Below are positions 10,892-22,262 of a stretch of 64,000 bases of DNA, one piece after another (position 1 is the stretch's first letter; each line of letters starts with the position of its first letter). A program made the translations under genes and the position numbers. The DNA comes from Asterella californica (lineage: Eukaryota > Streptophyta > Marchantiopsida > Marchantiales > Aytoniaceae): assembly GCA_036924285.1 (NCBI GenBank), contig JAYKYS010000010.1, forward strand, positions 11,011,001 through 11,075,000. Reading direction: 5' to 3'. The notes below the pieces were generated by a model, which was given only the letters and a program-made list of their open reading frames with translations, did not search any database and was not told where the DNA came from.

Positions 10892-11181
10892 GGTCTTCCT
10901 ATCAACACTTGATATCCAACCTTAACTCCGGGTCGCAAAATGATGTAAGTGAGATAAAAAAATACTCTCCCAATTACCGTCAAGACATCTTTCAGTTGCC
11001 CCAAAGGTCGTCTTCTGGTCTGGTCCGCCATTCTGAGGATTCTCGGAATAAGCTGGAACTCAGTGAAGCCTAGAGCATGCGTAGTTTCTTCAGTCATGAT
11101 GTTAACTCCAGAGCCGGAATCAATGGGTACCTTCTTCAGAAGACATCCATGGATCTCCATATCAAGTTCTGTGGCTCTCAA
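10783..11181 (-). pseudogene. E1 aspartic protease
   Basis: A retroviral-type pepsin-like domain reads PIDSGSGVNIM for the catalytic loop and QVLIGRPWL near its end. The catalytic triplet is DSG rather than DTG. The domain would cleave the polyprotein as a dimer. Upstream the coding sequence continues in other frames to about 11300 (readable stretch DFLRDLWNQKTDVTF), with a TAG near 11215. Downstream it shifts into the acidic linker. Confidence 0.75.
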
Positions 11182-11630
11182 GTCCTCATGCTCTATTCTT
11201 AGGATCGGGGTGCTCTAGGGAAGTTTAGTTCTTCTCCGCTTCCTCGATCCTCGAAGAACAGATTGTAACAGCTTCTTGTAACCAGTGTTGTCATCCAAAA
11301 GCTGTTGGAAGGTTACATCCGTCTTCTGATTCCACAAGTCTCGCAAGAAGTCATAAGGGATCGTTTCAGAAGAGTGACTGGTGTTTCCAACAGAGAAGAT
11401 GTAGTAGCTGCTTCTTTGGGTGGAAGATCAGAATGGTGTCTTCCCTCGACTGGAAGCTGTTCTCGTGAGACAGTGGCTGCCGTAGTCGATGGAGAAAGCT
11501 GATGTACTATCTTCCGTCGCTTCTCCAGCTCTTCTTGCATGATCGCTTCAACTTCTTGCCTAATGTCAGGAGCAAAGTACTTCGGATCTTCTCGGTCGTA
11601 AGCAGGAGAAGAAGGCCGCTGAGGGGAAGA

Positions 11631-13212
11631 TCACCTCTCCTTATACTGCTTCTTCTTCTTGATCTTCTTCTTACGGGATTCTGACTTCTCTTTGCTTCTA
11701 GTACTTACCTTGAATACTACTTCATCCATGACTTCTTCTGGGGACCAACTGTCTGAATCCAGGCAAGGGCTCCAAATAGTGCCATCCGCCAAAGTGAAAG
11801 AGGAAGCTGCCTCAAGTGACTTCGTCTTCAGAGCTGCAATCGTCTTCTGCAGCTGAGGTTCCTTTCCTTCGCGCTTCCCGGGGTCTGGTTCGTCTTCCTC
11901 TATATGGAGACAATCCGTACAATCCCCAGAATCTTTTTCTTCTACCGTGATGTGATATACCACTGCTAGCTCAAGTTTAGAAGCTGATGCGGCTTCTGCA
12001 GGAGAAGTGGTTTCTGCAAATCTAACCATTTGTCGTAGGCGTAAGGTCTGAGGACAATTTCCCATGAAATGTCTTGCTTCTTTACAGTTTCTACACAAGG
12101 GCACTTGCCAATCTGTCTTCTCGGATGAGGACAGGTGGACCACAAGTGTCATGTCTCTCCACAATTGTTGCAAGCTCCAGGAAGAGGGTTTAGAGGTCGT
12201 TGTGATGAAGAAGGTTGCCAGGGCATCCTGGTCTGTACATTACTAGCCCTGTCTCTAGGTGCATAACGATTATATTGAACAGGAGGCGTGGGAGTGAACG
12301 GTTGTATCGTCTCGATCTTATAGCAGGATTCCCCACTAGGATCGTGTAGATATTCCTCATCGTCTTCTTCCCAGCCTGCCCAATTGACAGCTTGGTCCTG
12401 TGTACACTGATCTCTGGTGTGTCCGGAAGAGTTGCAAAGGTTGCACCAAATGTTTGACCGAGAAGCCGTAGGTTGCTTCCGCTTGTCCTTCTGGTTCAGA
12501 AGATGAACTTTCAGGTCGGCAAACTGCTTCAGAACTTCATCGATCCGAGCATCCGATGCAGATTGAATGATCTGAGTCTGAAGAATCTTCTGCACAACTT
12601 CTTCCCTTGATCGTGTCTTCTCTCTCTTCTTCTTTTGTGTCTTCTTCTCTTGTTTAGATTCAGATTCTGAACTTTCGACAGTAGACTCTTCAGAAGTAGA
12701 AGATACTTCCGAATCACTGTTATCAGTTTTAGTAACTTGGACTTCCTCTTGGACTTCTTAGAAGACTTCTTCGACTTCTTGGACTTCTTCGAGGTCTTCC
12801 CTCTGTCTTTCGTCATATTCCGAGTGATGCTCGAGGTTTCATACTGCTCGGCATGCTTCTGTACTTCTACTAAATCATCACTTCCTCCTCTTCTGCAGTA
12901 CAACTCCATATCCTGAGACAATCCTCCCAAGTACCAGTCCACGGCTTGTTGGGCACAATAACCGGATCTTCCTTGGTTCTGAGGGATGTGATCCAGGAGG
13001 TCTTCAAACCCCTCGGTGTAATCCCGCAGTGTCTCTTTCTTCTTCCGTTTGAACCTCTGAAGTTCTATGAGGGTCATCCGGTCATAGCCCACTCCTCTGA
13101 ACCTCTTCAGAAAAGCTGCCTTCAGAGTAGCCCAAGCGGCTATAACTCATCATCCAACATTTTACTCATCCATTTTCTTCCCTTCCTTACAATCAAACTA
13201 GGAAATACACGG
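11631..13212 (-). pseudogene. E1 Gag with three zinc knuckles (3' portion)
   Basis: This Gag region reads in several frames: an alpha-rich capsid part (ETLRDYTEGFEDLLDHIP, about 13040), a Lys/Ser-rich stretch, then three CX2CX4HX4C knuckles. They are CNLCNSSGHTRDQC, CNNCGETxHLWSTC, in which a TGA at 12149-12151 falls on the residue before His, and CRNCKEARHFMGNC. Gag binds the element RNA through such knuckles. A frameshift near 13140 precedes the capsid part. At 13212 the gene is cut by C1 and resumes at 31527. Confidence 0.75.
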
Positions 13213-15221
13213 TGTCGTGTCGTGGACCGGCTCCTGCCTGAAATACAAACTTCGATGCTTGTCGCTCCAAAGACACTCATGAGAAGACAAGCTAGGCCCC
13301 AGCTTACGGATTTTGGCACAATCTCAGATCTCCATTTTCATCGCATAGATGGGTAGAGCTCCTTGTCAGCTTTCCATATGCATCTTGTCTACTTCGTTTG
13401 GGCGCCTAGTGGAGAAGTTACAGGACTCGAAAGATGGAGAAAATAAGCTAGGCCTCAGCTTACGGGTTTTTGGCACCACTTCGGATCTTCGTTTTTATCG
13501 CACCAGTGGATAGAGCTCCTTGTCAGCATTCCATAGGCACTTTGTCTACTTCATTTGGACGCATAGTGAAGAAGTTACAGGACTCGAAAGATGGAGAAAA
13601 CAAGCTAAGCCCCAGCTTACGAGCTTTTGGCGCAACTTCGGATCTTTACTTTTATCGCATAGATGGATAGAGCTCGTTGTCAGCTTTCCATGGGCATCTT
13701 GTTTATTTCGTTTGGACATCCAGAGAAGAAGTTATGCGATTCGGAAAAAGGCAAAATCAAGCTAGGCCCCTAGTTACTTGCTGACTGGGTATTTAGGGCT
13801 TCAGGCGTTATATCAAAGACGCAAGGGGCCTGCTTCTTATTATTGAGGGTTGAACTTCGTACGTACAGACTGTTGCAAGGGGGCTGCTTAAGGGGCTTGC
13901 TTGTTCCTACGACCTGTCGGTGGATGTTTTGGAGAATTGGGAAGTCCAATACACGCGCGCAAGGTGTCATCGGGTTCAGATCTGTGCAGGCTACGCACAG
14001 GTTAAGACGGTTCTTGAAGAGACGGATCGAGGGTTGTGTTCTGGGAGAAATTGAGACGCATGAAGCAGATTTGGGGTTTTCAGTTGCCTGTGAAGGAGAG
14101 TTGGACCGTTCGGGCCGTTCCGGAGTCCAAACTTGCTGTCCTTGGATCCATCGGGATCAGAACAACGAGTTCTTCAGGAAATTGAAGACGATACAAAGTT
14201 TCATCGGGCGGTTTGAGAGTTGTGAAATTGGCTCGTAGGGAAGCGCTTGCGTTAGGTTTTCATCGCTTGTGACCTGAGATTGGATTGTTCTTCGCGATAG
14301 GTGAGCCAAGCTCTTCGTTCTTGGTGCCTACGCGATCAGGGAGTCTTCATCTACTCATAGGAGAAGACCATGTGTGGATTGGATTGTTGGTTTAGGTGTG
14401 GTGAGCGAGGTTGAGCCGCAGGGAGCCGATTTACGTTAGTTTTTTGTAATCTGCGATCAAATTTCTCGAGTGGTTTTGCAAGGGGAACTCCGAACGGCTT
14501 GTTTGGAGTCTTGTTGGGTTCAGGGTAGCTACATCTACCTACCAGAGAAGACAGATATCAGTTTGGACGAGCCGTGCGGTGTGAGCGATTTTAAGCCGCA
14601 GAGAGGAGTTTTTGAAGGTTCGGTCACCTGCGACCAAAAATCGGCGATATCTCGACTATCGGGAGTCGGATCTGAAGGTTTCTTGAGCCAACGGAGTAAG
14701 GGAAGGAGACCCTATCAACATTTGAAGATCGTTTGGCGAAAGGAGAAAGTTTCCAGATAGGTCTTTTTCGGTTCCTTCGCTACACGTTTCGTCCTTTTGA
14801 GTTCGTTAAGGACTTAGTTGGTTGTGTATGGCTTGTGGTAGCTAGCTTTAGCCAAGAGCTAGTGTGTGGATGTGGTTTGGACTTGGGTTTGGATCGCGTG
14901 ATACTGTTGTAGCTCTGGTTGTTAGCAAAGAGAAGTTTCTCTTGCTTTGAGCTACGCTTTGGCGATTTCAGGCTAGGGTTGCGATTCAGGGGTTTGTTTT
15001 AGGGCTTCTGAAGTAGGTTACAGACCGCTCTGGCCTATTCCTCAGTTTTGTGCTGTTAGGAGAAAGAAACGGCAGTGTACATACATTTGGAGTGATATAT
15101 TGCGCGTTCGTTTTCGTGGTTGTTCTTCTCTGTCTCGTCTCTGTTTCAGCACACAACATCTCCACAGCCAGGAACCTCGCGTTTTCCTGGACATCCTTCA
15201 CGCAAAACGTCCAACGCGACA
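13213..15221 (+). repeat. 5' LTR of C1
   Basis: This LTR of about 2.0 kb starts TGTCGTGTCGTGG and ends near GCGACA. The 3' copy at 29508-31522 matches it over the full length. Three tandem units of about 157 bp lie near its start. The right end is a little uncertain because the last 20 bases differ between the two copies. The segment after it, ACGGTGGTGAACTCGACG, may hold the primer-binding site (TGGTGAACTCG...), tRNA not identified. Confidence 0.85.
13290..13759 (+). repeat. Three 157-bp tandem units in C1 5' LTR
   Basis: Units start with AGCTAGGCC or AGCTAAGCC at 13290, 13446 and 13603, and a fourth start is cut short at 13760. Each has a GATAGAGCTC core followed by TTGTCAGC and GAAGTTA. 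They are diverged from one another but equally spaced. The 3' LTR has the same array at 29585-30054. Confidence 0.85.
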
Positions 15222-15393
15222 ACGGTGGTGAACTCGACGTGAAGGTCTGGATGGAGAGTTTTGTGTGCTAGGACTTGGAAGAGGAGATCGACAATCATGA
15301 ACGAGGATGAAGATGGATTTGGTTGTTCGGGTGGATGCTGTGGATCTGGGATGATGGATATGTAGACGGTTGGGATCATGAGAGGATGGGAGG

Positions 15394-16473
15394 ATGGGAC
15401 GAGCCATGACTATGGACAGAATGGACGGATCAGAGGGGATACCAGGGGTGCAGTTGGATGCAGCAACTGCACGTTTGTTTCAAGCTTTCACTTTGTTTAT
15501 GCGACAAGAGCAAGGGAACCAACAAAAGGAGGCTTTGGGGACGAAGGTGCTTCGGAGAGTGATCGACAAACTCGATCTATTTGATGGGGAAGACATCTCA
15601 AAGTACTTGAGATGTTACAAGATGGAGATGGATTTGGATCTGGTACCGGAGAAGGAGATGATCAAGACGTTCGAACTCGCTGCGGTACCTGAGATAAGGG
15701 AGCATGTGAAGGGTCTGACAAAGCGTTTTGGGAGGAACTGGGATACATTTTCACATGCACTGAGGGAGGAGTATTTCTTGGGAAACTCAGATCGAGTAAC
15801 CAAGAAATCATTTCTGGAATGGGTTAACGGATCCAGCAAGGGTTTACAGCCTACAGAGCTGTTAAAGGAGTTTGAGAGACAATTCTCTCAACTACCTCGG
15901 GTGGACCAGTTAACCTTGGAGAGTTACAAGACAGTGGATAGGAAAGTAAAGCCAGTTGCTGGTCCTTTGCCGGAAGACACCAACCAACAGATGGATCGAG
16001 CTTCAAAGGAGAAGAGTTTGAGAGATCCTGCAATGATAGGACACAAGTTCACGGAGAAGACCCTTGAAGAGCTGAAGATTGGATCTGATGGGTCTCTTCT
16101 ACCAGAAGAGAGGATGTGCTTCAATGAGATGCTTTCAAGACATGGGAAAGCATTTGCTTTTGAGCCACTTGAGATTGGATGTGTAGATCCGTACGTTGTT
16201 ACCCCGATGGTTATCTTCACGGTACCGCATGTGCCATGGAACCTGAGACCAATTCCAGTACCGCGAGCTCACTTGCCCAAACTAGTGGAGTTGCTGAAGG
16301 AGAAGGTGCGGATGAAGATCTTGGAGCCGTCGTTTGCACCATATTCAAGCAGATGGTTTACAGTACCAAAGAAGAATGGTCGCTGCGGTTCATCCAAGAC
16401 ATGCAGCCGGTGAACGCAGTAACAATCAGAAATGCTGGGGTGGGACCGATTGTGGATGAGTTTGTAGAAGCGT
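15394..16473 (+). pseudogene. C1 Gag fused in frame to pre-RT and RT N-terminus
   Basis: The frame opens at 15394 (other Met codons at 15406 and 15412 are equally possible). It gives the Gag capsid part to LTLESYKT (about 15932) and then passes straight into KVKPVAG, which in B1 and D1 lies beyond protease. About 2.3 kb of coding sequence (Gag C-terminus, zinc knuckle, protease, most of the pre-RT domain) is therefore missing, with the frame kept. RT starts (PHVPWNLRPIPVPRA, WFTVPKKNG). A 1-base loss near 16380 shifts the frame. The correct frame then runs to 16473, where B1 cuts it inside EAFAGRAIYS. Confidence 0.85.
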
Positions 16474-16820
16474 TGTCGTGGTGAGAGTCTTTCTTGGGGA
16501 GGGCGGACCTCCTGACTGTGATAGATCAAAGAGAAATGACCAGAAAGGAAAATAGGTCGCTGCAAACGATGAAATCTCAAAACACAGCCTCTTGTGCCCA
16601 CCAATTGCAAAATAAACACTCAAGCACGCACTCAGGTACACAAATATGTCTCTCCGGAGTAGAAATAGCTTTATTTCAGCGTCAACTGCTTCACTGTTAA
16701 GAAAATATCTCTCTCCTCCTATCCTAAGTCTTTCTCAGCTGAAAATTCCAAGGAATTTGATCTTACGACAACCAAAGCCTTGTCAAAAATGATCTCCTTC
16801 CAATAAACCACCTCTGTCCG

Positions 16821-17380
16821 TTCAATTCTACTCAATTCTGGAAAAATCGATCCTCACTCAGCCTCCAAGCTTCTCAGCGTCTCCTCTCCTCAATCCACTC
16901 AATTCTGCCAGAAAAATCGATCCCCACTCAGCCTCCAAGCTTCTCAGCGTCTCCTCTCTTCAATCCACTCAATTCTGCCAGAAAAATCGATCCCCACTCA
17001 GCCTCCAAGCTTCTCAGCGTGTCCTCTCTTCAATCCACTCAATTCTGTCAGAAAAATCGATCCCCACTCAGCCTCCAAGCTTCTCAGCGTCTCCTCTCTT
17101 CAATCCACTCAATTCTGCCAGAAAAATCGATCCCCACTCAGCCTCCAAGCTTCTCAGCGTCTCCTCTCTTCAATCCACTCAATTGTGTCAGAAAAATCGA
17201 TCCCCACTCAGCCTCCAAGCTTCTCAGCGTCTCCTCTCTTCAATCCACTCAATTCTGCCAGAAAAATCGATCACCACTCAGCCTCCAAGCTTCTCAGCGT
17301 CTCCTCTCTTCAATCCACTCAATTCTGCCAGAAAAATCGATCCCCACTCAGCCTCCAAGCTTCTCAGCGTCTCCTCCCTT
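16821..17380 (-). repeat. 70-bp minisatellite, 8 units, in B1 3' LTR
   Basis: Unit ends (TTCTCAGCGT on the plus strand) fall at 16880, 16950, 17020, 17090, 17160, 17230, 17300 and 17370, a strict 70-bp period. The first unit is diverged. Open frames read through it only because 70-bp units of low stop content repeat, and they are not genes. Confidence 0.95.
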
Positions 17381-17740
17381 CAATCCCTAATTCTGCTCCT
17401 TTTTCTTTCCTTCCGCCTCAGTTCTCTCAGAAAACTCCCTTGAAAAGTGTCCCCGATCTCCAGCCGCCGCAGGTATTAAACCTAAAAGTTAAGGCCCCAG
17501 CTTAAGCTGCCCCCCTGCTGTCCTTATAAGTGCAGTCACTTATCACAAGCAGGGCCCTAGCTTAAGCTGCCCCCCTGCTGTCCTTATGCGTACAAAGCAT
17601 TTTTTACAAAGTTGACCCCTTTTTAATATAAGTTTCGCAGTTGTCTCTACAAACTCTATCCCTACACTGATAAAGGTTCACATAACCTCATCCTCCATGG
17701 CAAGCCTACTCGATGATTATTTAACTATTTAGCAAAAGTT

Positions 17741-18100
17741 TCCTGTGCTCTTGATGCCATCTTGATGCCATCCTGAATATACTACAAGCCATCCAATGTA
17801 GGCCGAAGCCCCTACACTTATGAGGCTGTCCCACAGGGCTTACAGCCCCCCCATATGCGCACCAGGTATCTCCCATAGTATATTCAGGATGGCATGCGGA
17901 GGCTTAGGCCAGGAAGCCCACGATTAAGGGAGATACCGGTCTCCCGCCCCTAGGTATACAGGACATGGCTGAATACCCAACATAGACTCCCATCCGGGAG
18001 GCCAACATGCCAGAATAGGAACCAGAGGCCAGGCGGGATTGATCCTGAGACCACTTCCCTCCTAGGCAGGCGCCCTATCACTGGGATGGCCTCTAGTTCC
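17741..18100 (-). repeat. SINE-like insert with tRNA-like head in B LTR
   Basis: On the minus strand an 83-base hairpin (18018-18100) has a 13-bp stem, GGAACTAGAGGCC against GGCCTCTGGTTCC with one mismatch. Its interior resembles a tRNA, with GGCGCCTGCCTAGGA and a B-box-like GGATCAATCCC (consensus GGTTCGANTCC). About 115 bp of loop separates a second inverted repeat (ATGCCATCCTGAATATACTA near 17764 and its complement near 17880). The 3' end repeats ATGGCATCAAG. The whole looks like a tRNA-derived SINE fixed in the family LTR. No target duplication was found, so SINE status is inferred. Confidence 0.5.
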
Positions 18101-18637
18101 GTTCAAAAAGCTTTTACAGTTTGTACATATGCTTTACTAAGGAAATTTTCCTGTAAAGTCTTTACTAGTCTTTTCTGTGCTAACTTCTCTATACAACTCC
18201 GTTTTTAATGAATAAGGAGTCAAAACTATGGTATTCAGGAACACCTACACACCCACGCTATCAGATTCTGAGTTCGAGTCTCGAGTCAGAATCGACGAAT
18301 TTCCCTCTTTCACATATTTCATAGCCTAAAACTCGTACTAACTATTGCTTAAAACACTTTCTGTCAAAACTAGAAGCATGAGGTCGCTCTCCTCGTCGAG
18401 CTTTACATCCTGGTGTCTTTCGACTCCCTTAGGGGTGATACTCCAACCCAAGCTAGGGGGCAGCTTGTCAAGCATGGCCCCAGCTTAGCTCCTGCCTAGC
18501 TTGTTAAGCTGCAGGGCAGCTTCCTTTACACAACAAAGAAAAGATCTCCTTGCAACTAGTTTTCACTGTACAGACCCATGTACAACACGACATTCACCCC
18601 CTCCAAACCTGCACATCCTCTGGTATGTGCCAATCCG

Positions 18638-21600
18638 TCATCGATCGTCGTGGCCTTCCAAATCGTCTTCGCTCTCCTCGACCGTCTCAGAAAGGTCTTC
18701 ATTTGCTCCTGTCTGCTCTGAACCTAAGAACTCAGCTAGCTCCACAGCCTCCCCTCTCTTCTTGAATAACTTCACTCGTTTCCCAGCAACTGGAAGTCTT
18801 AAAGACGTGCCATCTAGCTCTTGTAAGGAATAAGTAGCATTCTGGTGTACATCAGAGACAAGGTACGGGCCAAACCACCTTCTCGAAAACTTTCGGATTG
18901 TAGAGTGTTGGTTCTCCAATGTGCTGTCGTATACCAACACCCAATCCCCAACTTGTATCAGTTTTGGCCGAAGTCTATGAGTCTTATCAAACCTCTCCTT
19001 GTTCCCAAGTCGAGCCGCTTTCAGCCGTCGCTGCGCTTCAGCGAGATCCTCCTCTCTACATTCTAGCTGTCTGATTCTTAGTGAGAGAAGTTGCACACTG
19101 TCCACATTGTCCTCCCATGGCAAAGTAGCCCAGGTAGGAAAGTCTTCTTCTGCTGGCATCATTGGTTTCTGCCCTAACATTAACTCAACAGGCATGTACC
19201 CTGTAGTAGAACAATGAGTTGTTCTATCTGCCCATAAAGCAAAAGGGAGTAATCTAGGCCACTCTCTATGCTTACCATCACACGCCTTCACCAAAGCCTG
19301 AACTATTGACGGATGTCCTCGCTCACTCTTGCCAATCCCCTCTGGATTCATCGCAGTGGTAAGCTTGAGCTTCACACCATATCGAGCAAAAAACTCTTTC
19401 GCTTCTGTACCACGTAGTTCTCCTCTATCTGCCCGTAGCCTTCCTACAGACCCATATCTACAGATAATATCCTCAAGAACAAACTTACATATCCCTTCTG
19501 TGGTCTTCGTCCTCAAAGCTCGTCCTTCTACAAAGTTGGAGAGATCCTCACGAGCTAGAACCAAATATCGCATGCCCCATAACCCCAGAGGCATTATCAC
19601 CAAGTCGAGAACCCACTGGAAGTGAATGCAAGGCGGATAAGTTGGCACAAGACCGTCCCTATACCGGATCTTTGAGTAGAATTGACAATGCAAACAGGAG
19701 CTGACGTAGTTCACCACATCCTGGTACAGACCTTTCCACCAGTACCTCTCCTTCAACTTGGTGTAGGTAGCCCAAATCCCTCGATGTCCGGCCCATAAGG
19801 TATCATGGAACTCCTTCATTAGTTGCTGCTTAGTCTCTTGATCGTCCACTATCCGTATGAACATTCCATCTCTCCTATGTGGTCTGTCTCCAAAGATACC
19901 CGTCATGCAGAAAATAGTTGTAAGCTTGTTTCCTTATCTCCCTGAACTCAACCTTGCTCCATCTCTCTTGCCTCTCCAACAAGCTCAGATAATATCCTAT
20001 GTCACGAAGTCTACTTGTGTAGAGCTCTTCTCTAAACATCAAAGGCTCCAAGTTAGTAGCTCGTCGATTAACCTAACACTGAGCATCCTTTCTCTCTTCT
20101 TCCTCAGCTTCTGAAATCATGACATCCTCATCTACAAATCGAGCCCTCGACAACATATCTGCGACCATATTCTCCTTTCCCTTTATATGCTTCAGCTCTG
20201 GATTCAAGCTTCTAATATAGGCAATCCAACGTAACATTGCTATGTCTGGCGTGGTACAGTTGGATATCATGCCTAGTAGAGGTAGACAATCCGTTTCCAG
20301 GATTACATGAGCACCAATCAGAAACTCACGATCTGTCTTCATTGTTGTCACCGCTCCCCACAACTCACGCTTCACCTGAGGATAGTCTCGTTGCCTGTCT
20401 GTCAAGATCCTAGCTCCAAACCTAGAGGTAAGCCGCATACCATCCGCATCATCTTGACCTATCGCCCAACCAATCGCCTTTGGACTAGTATCTACTGTGA
20501 CAATGACAGGTCTCCCACATCCATAGTCTATTCTTCTCATAACAGGCGGAGACTGTAGAGCCTCCTTCAACCTATTCATAGCTTCTCGATGGACTGAGGT
20601 CCATACAAACCGCTTACCCTTCCTCAATAATGCATACAAAGGCTCAGCAACATGAGCATAATGAGGAATGGATAACCGATAAAATACGCAAGCACCTAGA
20701 AAACGTCGAACCTCTGTGATATTCCTACAGTCTGCCATCCTAGCTATGGCTTCAACCTTCTCCGGGTTTGGTCGCCTTCCAAAAGCTCCACACAAATGTC
20801 CAACCACTAAAATCTCAAACACACCAAACTTGGACTTAGCTCCTGACAGGGTGAGATGTACCTCCTCCAAGCGAGTCAAGATACGTTCTACATCCCTGAT
20901 ATGGTCTGCAACAAACCTTCTGCATCCATTCGCAAGTACTGCTTCATCCTTGTCTTCAACCGCGCAACCTTTTATGGGAATATCGTCTAGAAATGGAATG
21001 GTAACATCAGGCACAAACTCCCTTAGTACCTTATGCATCGCATTTTGCATATGAGCCACCGAGTTCGTTGCTCCTTGTGAAAGAGTACACATCCGCATCA
21101 ATCCCAGGGGCGTACGCATAGTAGTTAAATCCCTACTCTCCACAGCCAGCTGGAACTGATCATAACCAGAATATAGATCTCCTATCGAATAGATAGCTCT
21201 CCCTGCAAATGCCTCTGCTACCTCTTCAATCACAGGACCCGTCCCAACGTTACGAATTGTTACGTTATTCGCAGGCTGTAGGTCTTGAATAAAACGCAAA
21301 GCTCCTGACTTCTTGGGTACAGTGAACCACCTGCTAGAATATGGCCCCATAGACGGCTCAAGTATCCCCATCTGTACCTTCTCCTTCAACAACTCGATGA
21401 GTTTAGGCAATAAAGCACGAGGAACTGGGATCGGTTTCAGGTCCCAAGGCACATGAGGGATTGTGAATATAACCATAGGTGCTATAACCTGCGGGTCCAC
21501 ACAACCTATCTCCTCTGCTGAAAAAGAGAATGCTTTACCATGCTTTACTACCATCTGTTCAAACACTGTCTTCTCGACCTCAGTCAAGAATTCACCCCCT

Positions 21601-22262
21601 CCTATCTGGAGCTCCTTCAATGTCTCCTCAGTAAACTGGTGCCCTACTCGTCTATGATCACGCAATATAGGTTCAGTCCCCACTAACTGTACTTGCTGCT
21701 GGGAGTTAGCAGGTAGTTGAGCTGCTACCGGTCTTACCTTTCTCAGTACAGATTTGTACTTCGCATGGACGTCTGCTTCCTGAGGGAGTGCACACCAACA
21801 ACTTGCTTCTCTCCCTTCATTATTCTGCATCGGATGAGGAAAGAACTGCAGGTATGTAGCAATCTCCTTATATATGCATCGAGAGTGGATAGGGATCACC
21901 ACCACACTATTTTTCCCCTCCATCAATCTACTCACATTGTCTAACCAACCAACAGCTGACTGTACAGACATAAACTCTTTAAACAAACCAGAAACCACTT
22001 CGTCTTCAGATAGAACTCCTACACGCCACAACCCTGATACCTGTTTCACCATCCATCTTTTTGTATTTTCCTCCATATCTTCAACTCTTGTAAATCGACT
22101 CCACCCATCTGTCTCAAACATCAGCAATCCAGACTGCCAATTCTGTACACCACACATGTATCCAGACCTTTGTACATGTCTCGCTTCCAACTCTGACGGG
22201 ACCTCAACAGTAGGTTCTACACCCCTGTCTTCCCGCTCTACAGGAGTGGGTTGCGAAAAACC
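18638..22262 (-). pseudogene. pol: B1 Pol: pre-RT domain, RT, RNase H, integrase
   Basis: This pol frame opens just after a TAA, 25 bases inside the end of gag-pro and in its -1 frame. A domain of about 150 residues of unknown role (MCGVQNWQSG to CWCALP) comes first, then RT (GDLYSGYDQF, FLDDIP), RNase H (VDTSPKAIGW, KRELWG, ETDCLPLL, ADMLSR) and, after TAG at 20073-20075 and a frameshift near 19880, integrase. Integrase keeps its zinc region (H-x4-H, CLHC), the Asp of VLDLV, the Asp of RADRGE and the Glu of GKSERG. A GPYLV tail follows, with no chromodomain. Two lesions disable an otherwise full-length pol. Confidence 0.9.

Larger units (their letters stand above)
16474..18592 (-). repeat. 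3' LTR of B1
   Basis: This LTR is 2119 bp long. It differs from the 5' LTR (1979 bp) by exactly two 70-bp units (140 bp) and about ten scattered bases. In element orientation it starts TGTCGTGTTGTACATG and follows the purine-rich GGAGGGGGTGAA. It contains a 70-bp minisatellite, AAGCTG/CAGCTT-rich stretches and a tRNA-like hairpin. Confidence 0.95.

Noticed and set aside
16811..17443. Regular 70-bp repeats that could suggest a CRISPR array, and the open frames of 86-123 codons across them
   Set aside because: The whole 70-bp unit repeats with no unique spacers, lies inside an LTR and occurs again in the partner LTR. The open frames follow from the repeat.
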